NCBI RefSeq assembly: GCF_025628895.1
Contig: NZ_JAOTJC010000006.1
Coordinates: forward strand, 669,960 to 733,959
Reading direction: 5' to 3'
DNA length: 64,000 bases
DNA from: Alteromonas salexigens
GTDB taxonomy: Bacteria; Pseudomonadota; Gammaproteobacteria; Enterobacterales; Alteromonadaceae
Below, piece by piece: positions 41,169 through 54,789 of the stretch. Under the pieces are notes generated by a model. That model was given only the letters and a program-made list of their open reading frames with translations, did no database searches and had not been told where the DNA came from. The stretch's first letter is position 1. Every line of letters starts with the position of its first letter. Made by a program: the position numbers and the translations under genes.

Positions 41169-41212
41169 AAAAGGGTCTATTACTGCAGTACAGTCAGTAG
41201 TGGGCCTTTTTT
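41169..41212 (+). terminator. Terminator after cspD
   Basis: An imperfect stem pairs AAAGGGTCTATTACTG with CAGTAGTGGGCCTTT around a short loop and ends in a T run. Confidence 0.7.
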
Positions 41213-41242
41213 ATGCGGATAAGAATCCCGCCCGTCTCACAC

Positions 41243-41277
41243 AAAAAAGCCCGGCACTTGGAATGCCGGGCTTTTTT
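41243..41277 (-). terminator. Intrinsic terminator after icd
   Basis: A run of six As and GCCCGGCA pair with TGCCGGGC and six Ts around a seven-base loop. The icd stop is at 41294 on the minus strand. Confidence 0.94.
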
Positions 41278-41293
41278 AGTCAGTCACTAAGCG

Positions 41294-43921
<2,628 letters not shown>

Positions 43922-44467
43922 ATGGCATCTCCCTGTATCGTATTGTTCAACAAACCTTTTCAGGTATTGTCTCAGTTTACTGACGGCGAGGGCCGCCAAA
44001 CACTGAAAGACTTTATTGATGTCCCGGACGTGTATGCTGCTGGCAGACTCGACCGTGACTCAGAAGGCCTGCTGGTGCTCACCAATGACGGCAAGCTACA
44101 ACATAAACTCGCCCACCCGGAAGCCAAAACCAGTAAAACCTACTGGGTTCAGGTGGAAGGCGAGCCTAATTATGCGGCAGTGAACAGCCTTGCTCGGGGT
44201 GTGGAATTAAAAGACGGCATGACCCTGCCAGCCAAGGTGAAGCGTATCGACCCGCCACCGGTGTGGGATCGCTACCCGCCAGTCAGATTTCGCCAGTCTA
44301 TTCCTACTTCCTGGCTGTCGATCACTATTACCGAAGGCAGAAACCGCCAGGTACGCCGCATGACGGCGAAAGTGGGTCACCCTACCCTGCGTTTAATTCG
44401 CTACCGGGTAGGCAGCTGGACCATTGATGGTATTGATAATGGTCAGTATCTCACCGTCCCGCTGTAA
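43922..44467 (+). CDS. rluE: 23S rRNA pseudouridine synthase RluE
   Basis: Modifies a uridine in 23S rRNA (position 2457 in E. coli). The 181 residues lack the S4 domain, as expected for RluE. The catalytic aspartate is D44 in [16 protein letters not shown], and the [18 protein letters not shown] stretch is the family signature. Confidence 0.93.
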   Translation: MASPCIVLFNKPFQVLSQFTDGEGRQTLKDFIDVPDVYAAGRLDRDSEGLLVLTNDGKLQHKLAHPEAKTSKTYWVQVEGEPNYAAVNSLARGVELKDGMTLPAKVKRIDPPPVWDRYPPVRFRQSIPTSWLSITITEGRNRQVRRMTAKVGHPTLRLIRYRVGSWTIDGIDNGQYLTVPL

Positions 44468-44618
44468 GGGTCTGAGCGACTTGTTAAGCTGCTCTGCTTC
44501 ACATTGCTTACGACTGCAATGAGGTATAAGCCATAGCTGTATTGATCGTGAAACGGGCAAGGCTTTCTGATAAAATCCGCGGCCTTAACTACAGCAACCA
44601 GAGAGATTAGAGCAAACG

Positions 44619-45727
44619 GTGTCTGAATCAGCCTCCCCAGCCAGCAAAAAAGTGATCGTCGGCATGTCCGGCGGTGTGGATTCTTCCGTCTCAGCCTACC
44701 TGTTGAAAGAGCAGGGCTATCAGGTGGAAGGCCTGTTCATGAAGAACTGGGAAGAAGACGATAATGATGAATACTGTGCGGCTGCCGAAGATTTGCAGGA
44801 TGCGCAGGCGGTAGCCGATAAACTGGGTATTGAGCTGCATACCATCAATTTTGCCGCGGAGTACTGGGACAACGTTTTCGAATATTTTCTGGCTGAATAT
44901 AAAGCGGGCCGCACCCCAAACCCCGATATCATGTGTAACAAGGAAATTAAGTTTAAAGCATTCCTTGAATTTGCTGCCGAAGACCTGGGTGCTGACTACA
45001 TCGCCACGGGCCATTACGTGCGTCGCCGGCATCAGGACGACCACTGGCAAATGCTGCGTGGCCTAGATAACAACAAAGACCAAAGTTATTTCCTTTATAC
45101 GCTGGGTGAAGAGCACATCGCCAAAACGCTGTTTCCGGTAGGGGAACTTGAGAAGCCACTGGTACGCAAAATAGCTGAACAGCAAGACCTGGTGACTGCG
45201 GATAAAAAAGACTCTACCGGGATTTGCTTTATTGGTGAGCGCAAGTTTAAAGACTTTCTGTCGCAATACCTGCCCGCTCAGCCAGGCAAAATAGAAACCG
45301 CCGAAGGCGAAGAAATCGGTACCCATGAGGGTCTGATGTACCACACCCTGGGTCAGCGCAAAGGCCTGCATATCGGTGGACTGAAAGATTTCGGCGATGA
45401 TCCCTGGTACGTGGTAGATAAAGACGTCGAGCGTAACGTACTGATTGTCGGTCAGGGCGCCGACCATCCTCGCCTGTATTCAGACGGTCTGGTGGCCAAG
45501 CAATTACACTGGGTGGACCGAACGCCACTGAATACCCCGGTTAAAGCCGTGGTAAAAACCCGTTATCGTCAACAGGACATCCCCTGCACTATCACCCCGC
45601 GTGGAAATGACGAGGTGGAAGTGATTTTTGATGAGCCGCAAAAAGCCGTGACCCCGGGCCAGTCAGCTGTATTCTACCAGGATGAAGTCTGCCTGGGCGG
45701 CGGCATTATTGAGAGTTATATCCGCTG

Positions 45728-45728
<1 letters not shown>
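44619..45728 (+). CDS. mnmA: tRNA-specific 2-thiouridylase MnmA
   Basis: Thiolates the wobble uridine of Lys, Glu and Gln tRNAs. The 369 residues have the PP-loop SGGVDSS (17-23) and the catalytic cysteines C106 (NPDIMCN) and C203 (STGICFIG). The start is a GTG at 44619. The stop shares a base with the hflD start, so expression is coupled. Confidence 0.97.
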
Positions 45729-47745
<2,017 letters not shown>

Positions 47746-47797
47746 CTTCCCGGTACACTTCCGGTAGATGTCCAGCCTGGGCACTACCGGAGCTATC

Positions 47798-49027
47798 ATG
47801 TACCAATCACCGGCACGCAGTGCCACCGAACGCCATATTCTCAATCAGATACAGGCCACTACCCGACTGGTGCTGATTTGTTTGTTCCTGCAACTCCCCT
47901 TTGCCGTTTACCTGCTACTCGCCAGTACCCCTTTAGCGCTCTTCAATTTATCTGTGCATTGTGCCGCTCTGGGGGTGACATACTGGCTCTGCGTCAGACA
48001 GCTGTGGCGTCCTGCTCGTGACTTGCTGCTAACTGGTTTTCTCACCTTCATAACATGGGCCACGCTTATCTGGCCGGCGGGATTGGCCATCCCATACTTT
48101 TTACTGTTAGGCAGCGTAACCTGCGGCTTCTTTTTTCGAAATTCAGAGCGTCTGCCCCAGCGGGTGTGGGCAGTAACGTTTGCTAGCGTGTTTGTGGCGC
48201 TGAGGATACGCCACATTGAGACCTCCCACGGGCTTTACCACATAGTTACTATTAGCAATACGGTGTTGCTGGCTGTAGCCAGCCTGCTCATCTTACATTG
48301 TCTGCAAACCCACACGTCGCGACGCTGGCAAAGTATGGCTAGCCGGCAGCAAGCCCTGCAGGCGCAGCTGTCCGCGCTGTTACCCCCTTTTTTAACCACC
48401 CGGGGCAACACCTGTGAACCAGGACAGTCCCGGCCGATGGACTCGTGTGTGGTGTTGTTTGCCGATCTTACCGGTTTCCGGCAACTCACCGATCAGCTCG
48501 GTGATGAAGGCGTGTTTGCTTTATTACATACCCTATACCGACGCTTCGATGAACGGGCACTACATGCCGGCATAAGACGAATAAAAACCAATGGCGACGA
48601 GTACATGGCCGCCATTTCTCCTGAGCTTACAGGCTTGCCCGAAGAACAAACGACGACACTTACCCGACAAATGCTTAGCTTTGCGCGGGGACTGCTACAT
48701 GACTGTGAATACGTGGCAGCGAATACAGACATTCCGGTCAATATTCGTATAGGCGTTGCAGCAGGACCAGTAAGGGCAGGAGTCATTGGAAATCAGCGCT
48801 CTTCTTTCGATATCTGGGGGCGCACCGTCAACCTGGCGTCCATGCTGGAACAGCTCTGTGAACCCAACCGGGTATTATTAAGTGACAGCGCCTACCACAC
48901 GTTACCGCCCCTGCCCTTTAACCTGAAACGGCGGGCGGTATTCCTGCCCAACGGGCCGGCGAGAGCATGGCAATTCACCGCGGCTGCCATTGATGCACTG
49001 GGCAATTGCCGCCATAATGCAGCCTGA
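47798..49027 (+). CDS. Membrane protein with class III nucleotide cyclase domain, possibly inactive
   Basis: A 409-residue protein with five or six hydrophobic segments (about 23-170) and a C-terminal class III adenylate/guanylate cyclase domain. The metal aspartates D223 (FADLTGF) and D267 (TNGDEYMA), the base-reading K263 and D338 (FDIWG), and N345 (VN) are present. At the usual transition-state arginine (VNxAxR) there is M349. It may have low or no activity, or a changed role. GGAG lies six bases before the ATG. It sits between purB and roxA. Confidence 0.85.
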   Translation: MYQSPARSATERHILNQIQATTRLVLICLFLQLPFAVYLLLASTPLALFNLSVHCAALGVTYWLCVRQLWRPARDLLLTGFLTFITWATLIWPAGLAIPYFLLLGSVTCGFFFRNSERLPQRVWAVTFASVFVALRIRHIETSHGLYHIVTISNTVLLAVASLLILHCLQTHTSRRWQSMASRQQALQAQLSALLPPFLTTRGNTCEPGQSRPMDSCVVLFADLTGFRQLTDQLGDEGVFALLHTLYRRFDERALHAGIRRIKTNGDEYMAAISPELTGLPEEQTTTLTRQMLSFARGLLHDCEYVAANTDIPVNIRIGVAAGPVRAGVIGNQRSSFDIWGRTVNLASMLEQLCEPNRVLLSDSAYHTLPPLPFNLKRRAVFLPNGPARAWQFTAAAIDALGNCRHNAA

Positions 49028-49046
49028 TTTCTCCAGATATTTTTTT

Positions 49047-50177
49047 ATGACTTTTTCTGCTGACCAATTCCTTCAGGATCACTGGCAAAAATCGCCGGTG
49101 GTACTACGTAATTTCTACCCTGATTTTGACGACCCTTTAGATGAGCATGATTTAGCGGGCTTAGCACAGGAAGACGACGTTGACAGCCGAATAATCCGCG
49201 AAGTGAATGGTAACTGGCATCTTGACCAAGGGCCGTTTGATGACTTTAGTGAACCCTGCCAGGGTCACTGGACGCTGCTTGTGCAGGACGTGGACAAGTA
49301 TATTGCCGAGGTGGACGGGCTGACAGAGGCATTCCGGTTTATTCCCAACTGGCGCGTTGACGATGTCATGGTGAGCTTTGCGGTGGCGGGCGCCGGAGTC
49401 GGCTCGCATGTGGATCAATATGATGTTTTTCTGGTGCAGGGCAAAGGCAAGCGTCGCTGGCGGGTTGGTCCGCCTGGCAACTACCAGGAAGTGTTTCCCC
49501 ACCCTTCGTTACGACAGTTAAGCAGCTTTCCCACACACTTTGAGGTAGAGCTGCAGCCAGGTGATGTGTTGTATATTCCCCCCGGCTGGCCTCACGAAGG
49601 CGTAACCATTAAAGATAGTCTCACCTACTCGGTGGGCTTTCGTGCGCCTACTACCGCCGACATTACTCAATGCCTAACCGACGCCCTGGATAGCTGCCAG
49701 CTGCCAGTAACACGTTACACAGACCCGACACTCGCCCGTGCTGTGCATCCGGCCAGCGTGCCACTGCACACCTTAACCGTGTTGAAAGAGCAACTTATCG
49801 ACGCCATTCACAGCGAAGCTTTCGATGAGGCTTTGTTACGACTGCTGTCAGATCAACATCTGCCAGTGGATGTACCCGATGAACTTTTGACGGTGGATAC
49901 GCTACGTCAACATCTGGATGCCGGTACCAGCTTCGGGTTAGCCGCGGGGTGCCGACCTTTATTCTGCGATGAAGACTCAGCTTCCGAGTTTTCGTTTTAC
50001 GTAAATGGTGAGCGCTTTGCCGTTTCACGCCAATATGATTGTGTATTTAAAGAGCTTCTGGATGGAGCCTTGCTCGATCTTGCCATGTACCAGCGAATAA
50101 AATCTTTTGCAGAACTGGAAATCCTGACTACACTGATAAATAAGAGATATTGGGTTTTATGGGATCACGATGACTAA
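49047..50177 (+). CDS. roxA: Ribosomal protein L16 arginine hydroxylase RoxA (YcfD), cupin
   Basis: A 2-oxoglutarate- and iron-dependent JmjC-type oxygenase that hydroxylates an arginine of ribosomal protein L16. The 376 residues show the iron site in GSHVDQYDVFLVQG (HxD) and the later histidine in PGWPHEGVTIK, plus YSVGFRAP. Homology begins at MTFSADQFLQDHWQKSP, so I prefer the ATG at 49047; frames from 49017 or earlier overlap or nearly overlap the cyclase gene. Confidence 0.93.
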   Translation: MTFSADQFLQDHWQKSPVVLRNFYPDFDDPLDEHDLAGLAQEDDVDSRIIREVNGNWHLDQGPFDDFSEPCQGHWTLLVQDVDKYIAEVDGLTEAFRFIPNWRVDDVMVSFAVAGAGVGSHVDQYDVFLVQGKGKRRWRVGPPGNYQEVFPHPSLRQLSSFPTHFEVELQPGDVLYIPPGWPHEGVTIKDSLTYSVGFRAPTTADITQCLTDALDSCQLPVTRYTDPTLARAVHPASVPLHTLTVLKEQLIDAIHSEAFDEALLRLLSDQHLPVDVPDELLTVDTLRQHLDAGTSFGLAAGCRPLFCDEDSASEFSFYVNGERFAVSRQYDCVFKELLDGALLDLAMYQRIKSFAELEILTTLINKRYWVLWDHDD

Positions 50178-50227
50178 ACCGGCCCCTTTTAGCACCACAA
50201 TCACGGGCCATCAGGTACAGGATAACG

Positions 50228-50695
50228 GTGAGATTCATGACGTTTCGAGTAGAAAACGTCGATTGGTTGAGAGGTAAAGATCGACTAGCAAAGTTACGCG
50301 AGCACGTTTTCGTGCTGGAATGGCGCCTCCCGCGGGAGGCCGAATTTGACGAGCACGACGCCACGGCATTTCACATCCTCATTGTAGACAATGAGGATAA
50401 CCCCATTGCGACAGGCCGATTAACCCAAAGCGGTGAAATTGGCCGTATTGCGGTTAAACGAAAATTCCGCACTTTACCCGTGTACCGACAGCTATTCACC
50501 GCGCTGGTAACGCTGGCAAAGCAACATAATGTGCCATTAGTGCACGTAAGTTGCGACCTTGATAGCGTGAACTATCATCAGAAGCTGGGATTCACGCCGA
50601 ACGGGCCGGTTTTTATGGAGGCCGGCATTCCCCGCCAGAAAATGGCCTGCTCCGTAAACCAGTTCACCCTACCCGACGTGACCCATATGCATTAA
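50228..50695 (+). CDS. GNAT-family acetyltransferase
   Basis: A 155-residue N-acetyltransferase-like protein. A GNAT core with ATGRLTQSGEIGRIAVKRKFR (acetyl-CoA binding region, without a textbook Q/RxxGxG/A) and HVSCDLDSVNYHQKLGFTPNGP is visible. Substrate unknown. A GTG at 50228 has AGGA five bases upstream; an ATG at 50237 with GGTGAG is an equal alternative. It follows roxA by 50 bases and may share its transcript. Confidence 0.85.
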   Translation: MRFMTFRVENVDWLRGKDRLAKLREHVFVLEWRLPREAEFDEHDATAFHILIVDNEDNPIATGRLTQSGEIGRIAVKRKFRTLPVYRQLFTALVTLAKQHNVPLVHVSCDLDSVNYHQKLGFTPNGPVFMEAGIPRQKMACSVNQFTLPDVTHMH

Positions 50696-50708
50696 GCAGT
50701 GAGATTTC

Positions 50709-51128
50709 TCACTGCTGCCATAACTGGTCTTCCGCTTGCATACTGAAGAGACTCTCAGCCCGGCTTTGCAATAAGTTGGCAAACGCCAGTTGCGTGTCGT
50801 CGCTCCCCTGCCCCTGACGGATATTTTCTGCTTTGAGCTGCCAGTGCATGGCAAAAAACTTGATTGCATCCCGGGCAGTCGCTGCATTGTCCGACAAAGT
50901 AAAATCGACAGGCAAGTCGCCGCTCATTACCCAGTATTGCTTGTTATCCAGCGCTTTAATTTTCCATAACGCCACATAGGGAACCAGATAACGGCTTTCA
51001 GAGGTTATGACCGAGTCGTATAACACGCCGTTTTCAGCCAGGTGTTTGTTCGCCCGTTGAAATTGCTCTCGCACCCAGGCGGTGCGCTCTTCCTGCGTCA
51101 TAGGTTCAGGTACTTGTTGTTCACTCAT
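50709..51128 (-). CDS. DUF4826 family protein
   Basis: A 139-residue soluble protein of the DUF4826 family, function unknown, seen mostly in Alteromonadales and relatives. Typical pieces are WVREQFQRANKHLAENGVL and YWVMSGDLPVDF. It lies 12 bases after the ydiJ stop on the same strand and is probably co-transcribed with it. Confidence 0.8.
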   Translation of the reverse strand: MSEQQVPEPMTQEERTAWVREQFQRANKHLAENGVLYDSVITSESRYLVPYVALWKIKALDNKQYWVMSGDLPVDFTLSDNAATARDAIKFFAMHWQLKAENIRQGQGSDDTQLAFANLLQSRAESLFSMQAEDQLWQQ

Positions 51129-51140
51129 GCTTTTCTCTTA

Positions 51141-54100
51141 TTATTTTGTAGTTATGATTGTTAATAAAGCCTGGAGCGGGTGGCGAGGCTTAAATGCTTC
51201 AATTCGCGCCACCTGACTGCGACACGAGTAGCCTGTAGCCAGAATTTGCTCTGGTTTGAACTTACCTACTGCCTGCTCCCAGCTCAAGGAATATATTCCC
51301 AGCGACTTGGCCTTTTGATCGGCTTCGTGCCCATAGGTGCCTGCCATGCCACAACAGCCCACGCTGATAATCTCTAACGGCTGGTTAACATTAGCGAAAA
51401 TCTGCTGCCATTGCTTTTCTGATGTAGGCAAGGCGGTTTTTTCCGTGCAATGGCTGAACAATGCCAGCGGTGCTTGCTGTTCTCTTTTAGTCAGGCCCTG
51501 CCAGACAGACTCGGGAATAAGCGCCAGCCATTCGTGTACCGTCAGTACGTTAAAGCTGCCGCGTCGCTCGCCCAGGGCTTTCTTATATTCGTCACGATAA
51601 CATAATACCAGCGAGGCGTCGGCGCCCACCATGGGAATGTCCGTAGTGGCGATGTCATTAAGAAAAGCAGATGTGGACGAGGCGGTTTGAGCAAACCGGG
51701 ACAGAAACCCTTTTACGTGCTCAGGCTTACCATTAGGCTTGAACGGCAGCAACACCGGCGTTTTACCCAGGGCGCGAGCCAGACGGGCCAGGTCAGCCAC
51801 AACCTGTGCGTCGTAATAGCTGGTAAAAGGGTCCTGCACTATCAGCACATAGTTTTGCCGTTGCTCTGCCGACAACCCTTTCAGCTTCTCTAAATCGAAC
51901 GATTCGGTGACGCTGGCGGCTTGCTGTTTGAGTGTGGGCGTAGACAGCAGCGGCGTATCCACATATCCGAGCGCCTTTTCAATAAACTTCGCCATTAACG
52001 GCTGCTTTAAAAAGAAGTTGGTGACCCGGGGCATAGTTGCCAGCCAGGGCGCTAACCGCTCAATATTGGCCACCATATAATCTTTGGCCGGTCGCAGGTA
52101 GCGCTGGTAATAAATAGACAAAAATGTCGCCCGAAATTCCGGGACATCCACCTTTACCGGACACTGACTCGAACACGATTTACATGCAAGACACCCATTC
52201 ATTGCCTCCAACACTTCATGAGAAAAGTCCGCTTCAGATGACCGGCTATTTTTAAACCGTTGCCACCAGGACGTGCGAAACTGCTCGGCGCTGAGCTTAT
52301 CGGTTCGAATGCCAGACTCACCCAGCAAGCGAATCCATTCCCGTATCAGGCCCGCCCGCCCTTTCGGGCTATGACGCCGATCCCGGGTTATTTTACTGGA
52401 GGGGCACATGGGTGACGTAGTGTCATAATTAAAACACAGGCCGTTACCATTACACTCCATGGCCGGAGCGAAGGCTGTTTTAAATGCCACTGGAATTGTT
52501 CTGTCATAGGTAGCCCGTTTGGTATCACTGACTTTCACCAATTGCGCGTTGCTTTCCAGCGGCGTACAGATTTTTCCCGGGTTCATTTTGTTGTGCGGAT
52601 CGAAAGCCGTCTTAATCTTGCGCAGTTCAGTAAACAGTGACTGTCCAAAAAACTCCGGACCATACTCACTGCGGAAGCCTTTGCCATGCTCGCCCCACAT
52701 TAAACCGCCGTATTTCGCCACCAGCGCCACTACCTGATCAGACAGTGTGTGCATGAGCTGCTCCTGCTCCACATCACATAAATCCAATGCAGGCCTTACA
52801 TGGAGAACTCCCGCGTCTACATGACCGAACATGCCGTACTGTAATCCATGGCTGTCCAGTAAATCACGAAACGCCATAATAAAATCAGCCAGATTTTCAG
52901 GCGGTACTGCCGTATCTTCCGCAAAGGCGATAGGCTTTTTACTTCCTTCCGTTTTGCCCAGCAATCCCACGGCTTTCTTACGCATAGCGTAAATGCGGCT
53001 AATGTCTTGTTTATCGAACGTTACCTGATAGCCGATGACACCACTGTCTCCAGATTTTGCAGCAGCCGTTAACTCGTCCTCCAGCTGCGCAATCCGCGAT
53101 TTAATTTCGTTTTCGTCATTGCTGTTGTACTCCACCATATTCAAACCCAACAGGGTTTTGTCAGGCACGTCGGTGATGAGATCAGCGATGGAGTGCCAGA
53201 TGATGTCGGTTTTTGCCAGGTTGAGTACTTTGCTATCAACGGTTTCAACGGAGGTGGCGTTTGCCGCTACCATGGCGGGCGCATGCCGCAGTGCCGCTTC
53301 GAAAGAGTCGTATTTAATATTCACCAGCGCTTTATGGGTGGCGATAGGGGTGAGAGACAGCTTCGCTTCTGCCACCATCGCTAAGGATCCTTCTGACCCA
53401 GCTATCAGGCGGCTGATATCAATGGTCTGGTTATCTGCGTTAAACGCATGCTCTAGATCGTAGCCGGTGAGAAAGCGGTTCATACGAGGGAACTTAGCCA
53501 GAATTTCTTCCCGTTTGCCTACGGCTGTGGCGATGACCTGCTTTAATATGGCGCTCAGCGTATCGTCCTGCGCGCTAAGCGCTTGTGCTTCATCCAGTGA
53601 CAACGGGTGGGTGTCTAACACTTCGCCGTTTGCCAGTACAGAAGTAAGCCCCAGAACATGATCACTGGTTTTGCCATATACCAACGAGCCCTGACCGGAT
53701 GCATCGGTACTTATCATACCGCCAATCGTGGCCCGGTTGCTGGTAGACAAGTCAGGCGAAAAGAAATAACCGTGGGGACGCAACGCATCATTAAGCTGAT
53801 CTTTAACCACCCCGGACTGCACCCTCACCCACCGCTCTTCCAGGTTAATCTCAAGGATCTGGTTCATGTAGCGAGATGTATCTACCACGATACCATCGGT
53901 AAGACTTTGTCCGTTCGTGCCCGTACCGCCACCACGCGCCGAAAATTTTACCTCAGGATGGTTATTCGCCAGTCTGGTCAGACATTGTAAGTCTTCTGTG
54001 GAGCGCGGAAATACTACCGCCTGTGGCAGTTTCTGATACACCGAGTTATCTGTGGCCACTGCCAACCGGCTTCCGTAGCTGTACTCAATATCACCGGTAA

Positions 54101-54191
54101 ATGAGGCAGCGTTTACGTCCTCAAGATAGCGCTGATACTGCGAAGATACACTTTGTTGGGGAGCGACTCGGGGAAGACTCAATGGACACAC
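51141..54191 (-). CDS. ydiJ: YdiJ-type FAD/4Fe-4S D-2-hydroxyglutarate dehydrogenase
   Basis: A 1016-residue fusion that matches E. coli YdiJ along its whole length. An FAD-binding domain (PRSTEDLQCL, RGGGTGTNGQSLTDG, about 55-115) is followed by an FAD-linked oxidase C domain and a ferredoxin-like CLACKSCSSQCPVKVDVPEF cluster near residues 660-680. A C-terminal CCG domain (VGCCGMAGTYGHE) completes it. It oxidises D-2-hydroxy acids, in characterised relatives D-2-hydroxyglutarate. The start is a GTG at 54191 with AGG a few bases upstream. Confidence 0.94.
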   Translation of the reverse strand: MCPLSLPRVAPQQSVSSQYQRYLEDVNAASFTGDIEYSYGSRLAVATDNSVYQKLPQAVVFPRSTEDLQCLTRLANNHPEVKFSARGGGTGTNGQSLTDGIVVDTSRYMNQILEINLEERWVRVQSGVVKDQLNDALRPHGYFFSPDLSTSNRATIGGMISTDASGQGSLVYGKTSDHVLGLTSVLANGEVLDTHPLSLDEAQALSAQDDTLSAILKQVIATAVGKREEILAKFPRMNRFLTGYDLEHAFNADNQTIDISRLIAGSEGSLAMVAEAKLSLTPIATHKALVNIKYDSFEAALRHAPAMVAANATSVETVDSKVLNLAKTDIIWHSIADLITDVPDKTLLGLNMVEYNSNDENEIKSRIAQLEDELTAAAKSGDSGVIGYQVTFDKQDISRIYAMRKKAVGLLGKTEGSKKPIAFAEDTAVPPENLADFIMAFRDLLDSHGLQYGMFGHVDAGVLHVRPALDLCDVEQEQLMHTLSDQVVALVAKYGGLMWGEHGKGFRSEYGPEFFGQSLFTELRKIKTAFDPHNKMNPGKICTPLESNAQLVKVSDTKRATYDRTIPVAFKTAFAPAMECNGNGLCFNYDTTSPMCPSSKITRDRRHSPKGRAGLIREWIRLLGESGIRTDKLSAEQFRTSWWQRFKNSRSSEADFSHEVLEAMNGCLACKSCSSQCPVKVDVPEFRATFLSIYYQRYLRPAKDYMVANIERLAPWLATMPRVTNFFLKQPLMAKFIEKALGYVDTPLLSTPTLKQQAASVTESFDLEKLKGLSAEQRQNYVLIVQDPFTSYYDAQVVADLARLARALGKTPVLLPFKPNGKPEHVKGFLSRFAQTASSTSAFLNDIATTDIPMVGADASLVLCYRDEYKKALGERRGSFNVLTVHEWLALIPESVWQGLTKREQQAPLALFSHCTEKTALPTSEKQWQQIFANVNQPLEIISVGCCGMAGTYGHEADQKAKSLGIYSLSWEQAVGKFKPEQILATGYSCRSQVARIEAFKPRHPLQALLTIITTK

Positions 54192-54363
54192 ACCTACTGA
54201 AATATTGTGCGCCCAGTATACCTAGCCAGACAGCCAGTCTCTAGTTTCGCTTTCAAAAATCCCATGAAATTGCTGTTAACCGCGTTTGGAGAAATTTGGT
54301 TACACACGGAAGCTGGCATTGTAGCCAGGCATTTGCCATAGTAAGCAAGGTATCAATACACAG

Positions 54364-54591
54364 ATGAGTTCTTTAATGAAAACTATTCGGCTCGCTTTCG
54401 GAGCCTTGCTATTGGGAATTGGTATTGTTTTTACGCTACTGCCGGGCTCTATTTTGCTCGTGCTTAGCGGATTGGTACTGCTAAGCTACGACTGGCCACG
54501 AGCGCGTGGTTGGTTGAAACGCTGTCAGACCGGCATGGCACGATCTGCACGGAAAATTGACCGCGCCCTCCTCGCCAGAAAGCTACGCTAA
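54364..54591 (+). CDS. Small PGPGW-family-like membrane protein
   Basis: A 75-residue protein with a hydrophobic hairpin (about 8-43) around LLPGSILLVLSGLVLLS, followed by a basic tail. This resembles the PGPGW family of putative transmembrane proteins. Function unknown. Two copies of the RTGGGTGTCTYR box begin eight bases after its stop. Confidence 0.6.
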   Translation: MSSLMKTIRLAFGALLLGIGIVFTLLPGSILLVLSGLVLLSYDWPRARGWLKRCQTGMARSARKIDRALLARKLR

Positions 54592-54598
54592 AAAATTA

Positions 54599-54639
54599 AG
54601 ACACCCATGTTTTCTCCCCCTAAAGCTATTCAGACACCC
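54599..54639 (-). repeat. Two RTGGGTGTCTYR boxes, minus orientation
   Basis: AGACACCC at 54599-54606 and 54632-54639, each followed by ATG, so the box reads ATGGGTGTCT on the minus strand. Spacing is 33 bases. They fill the spacer between the small membrane protein gene and the metallo-beta-lactamase-fold gene. Confidence 0.7.
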
Positions 54640-54789
54640 ATGGCTGACTAACTCTAGTTTAGCTTTAGTAGGTTGCAGTAGATTTTTCACCGCCCAGACT
54701 GAGCTGGGCCCATTCTATTTCACACAGCACACAGGCCAAATATCTCCAGGCGGTAGGCTCATGAAACACAGGTGAGCCCTCAGTTGCAA

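Noticed and set aside
53609..53616. GGGTGTCT box in ydiJ
   Set aside because: It lies in a codon context (LDTHP; LDTQP in E. coli YdiJ) shared with the homologue, so it is explained by protein conservation.
54557..54775. Plus-strand frame overlapping the end of the small PGPGW gene
   Set aside because: It overlaps a better gene and two repeat boxes and shows no protein character.
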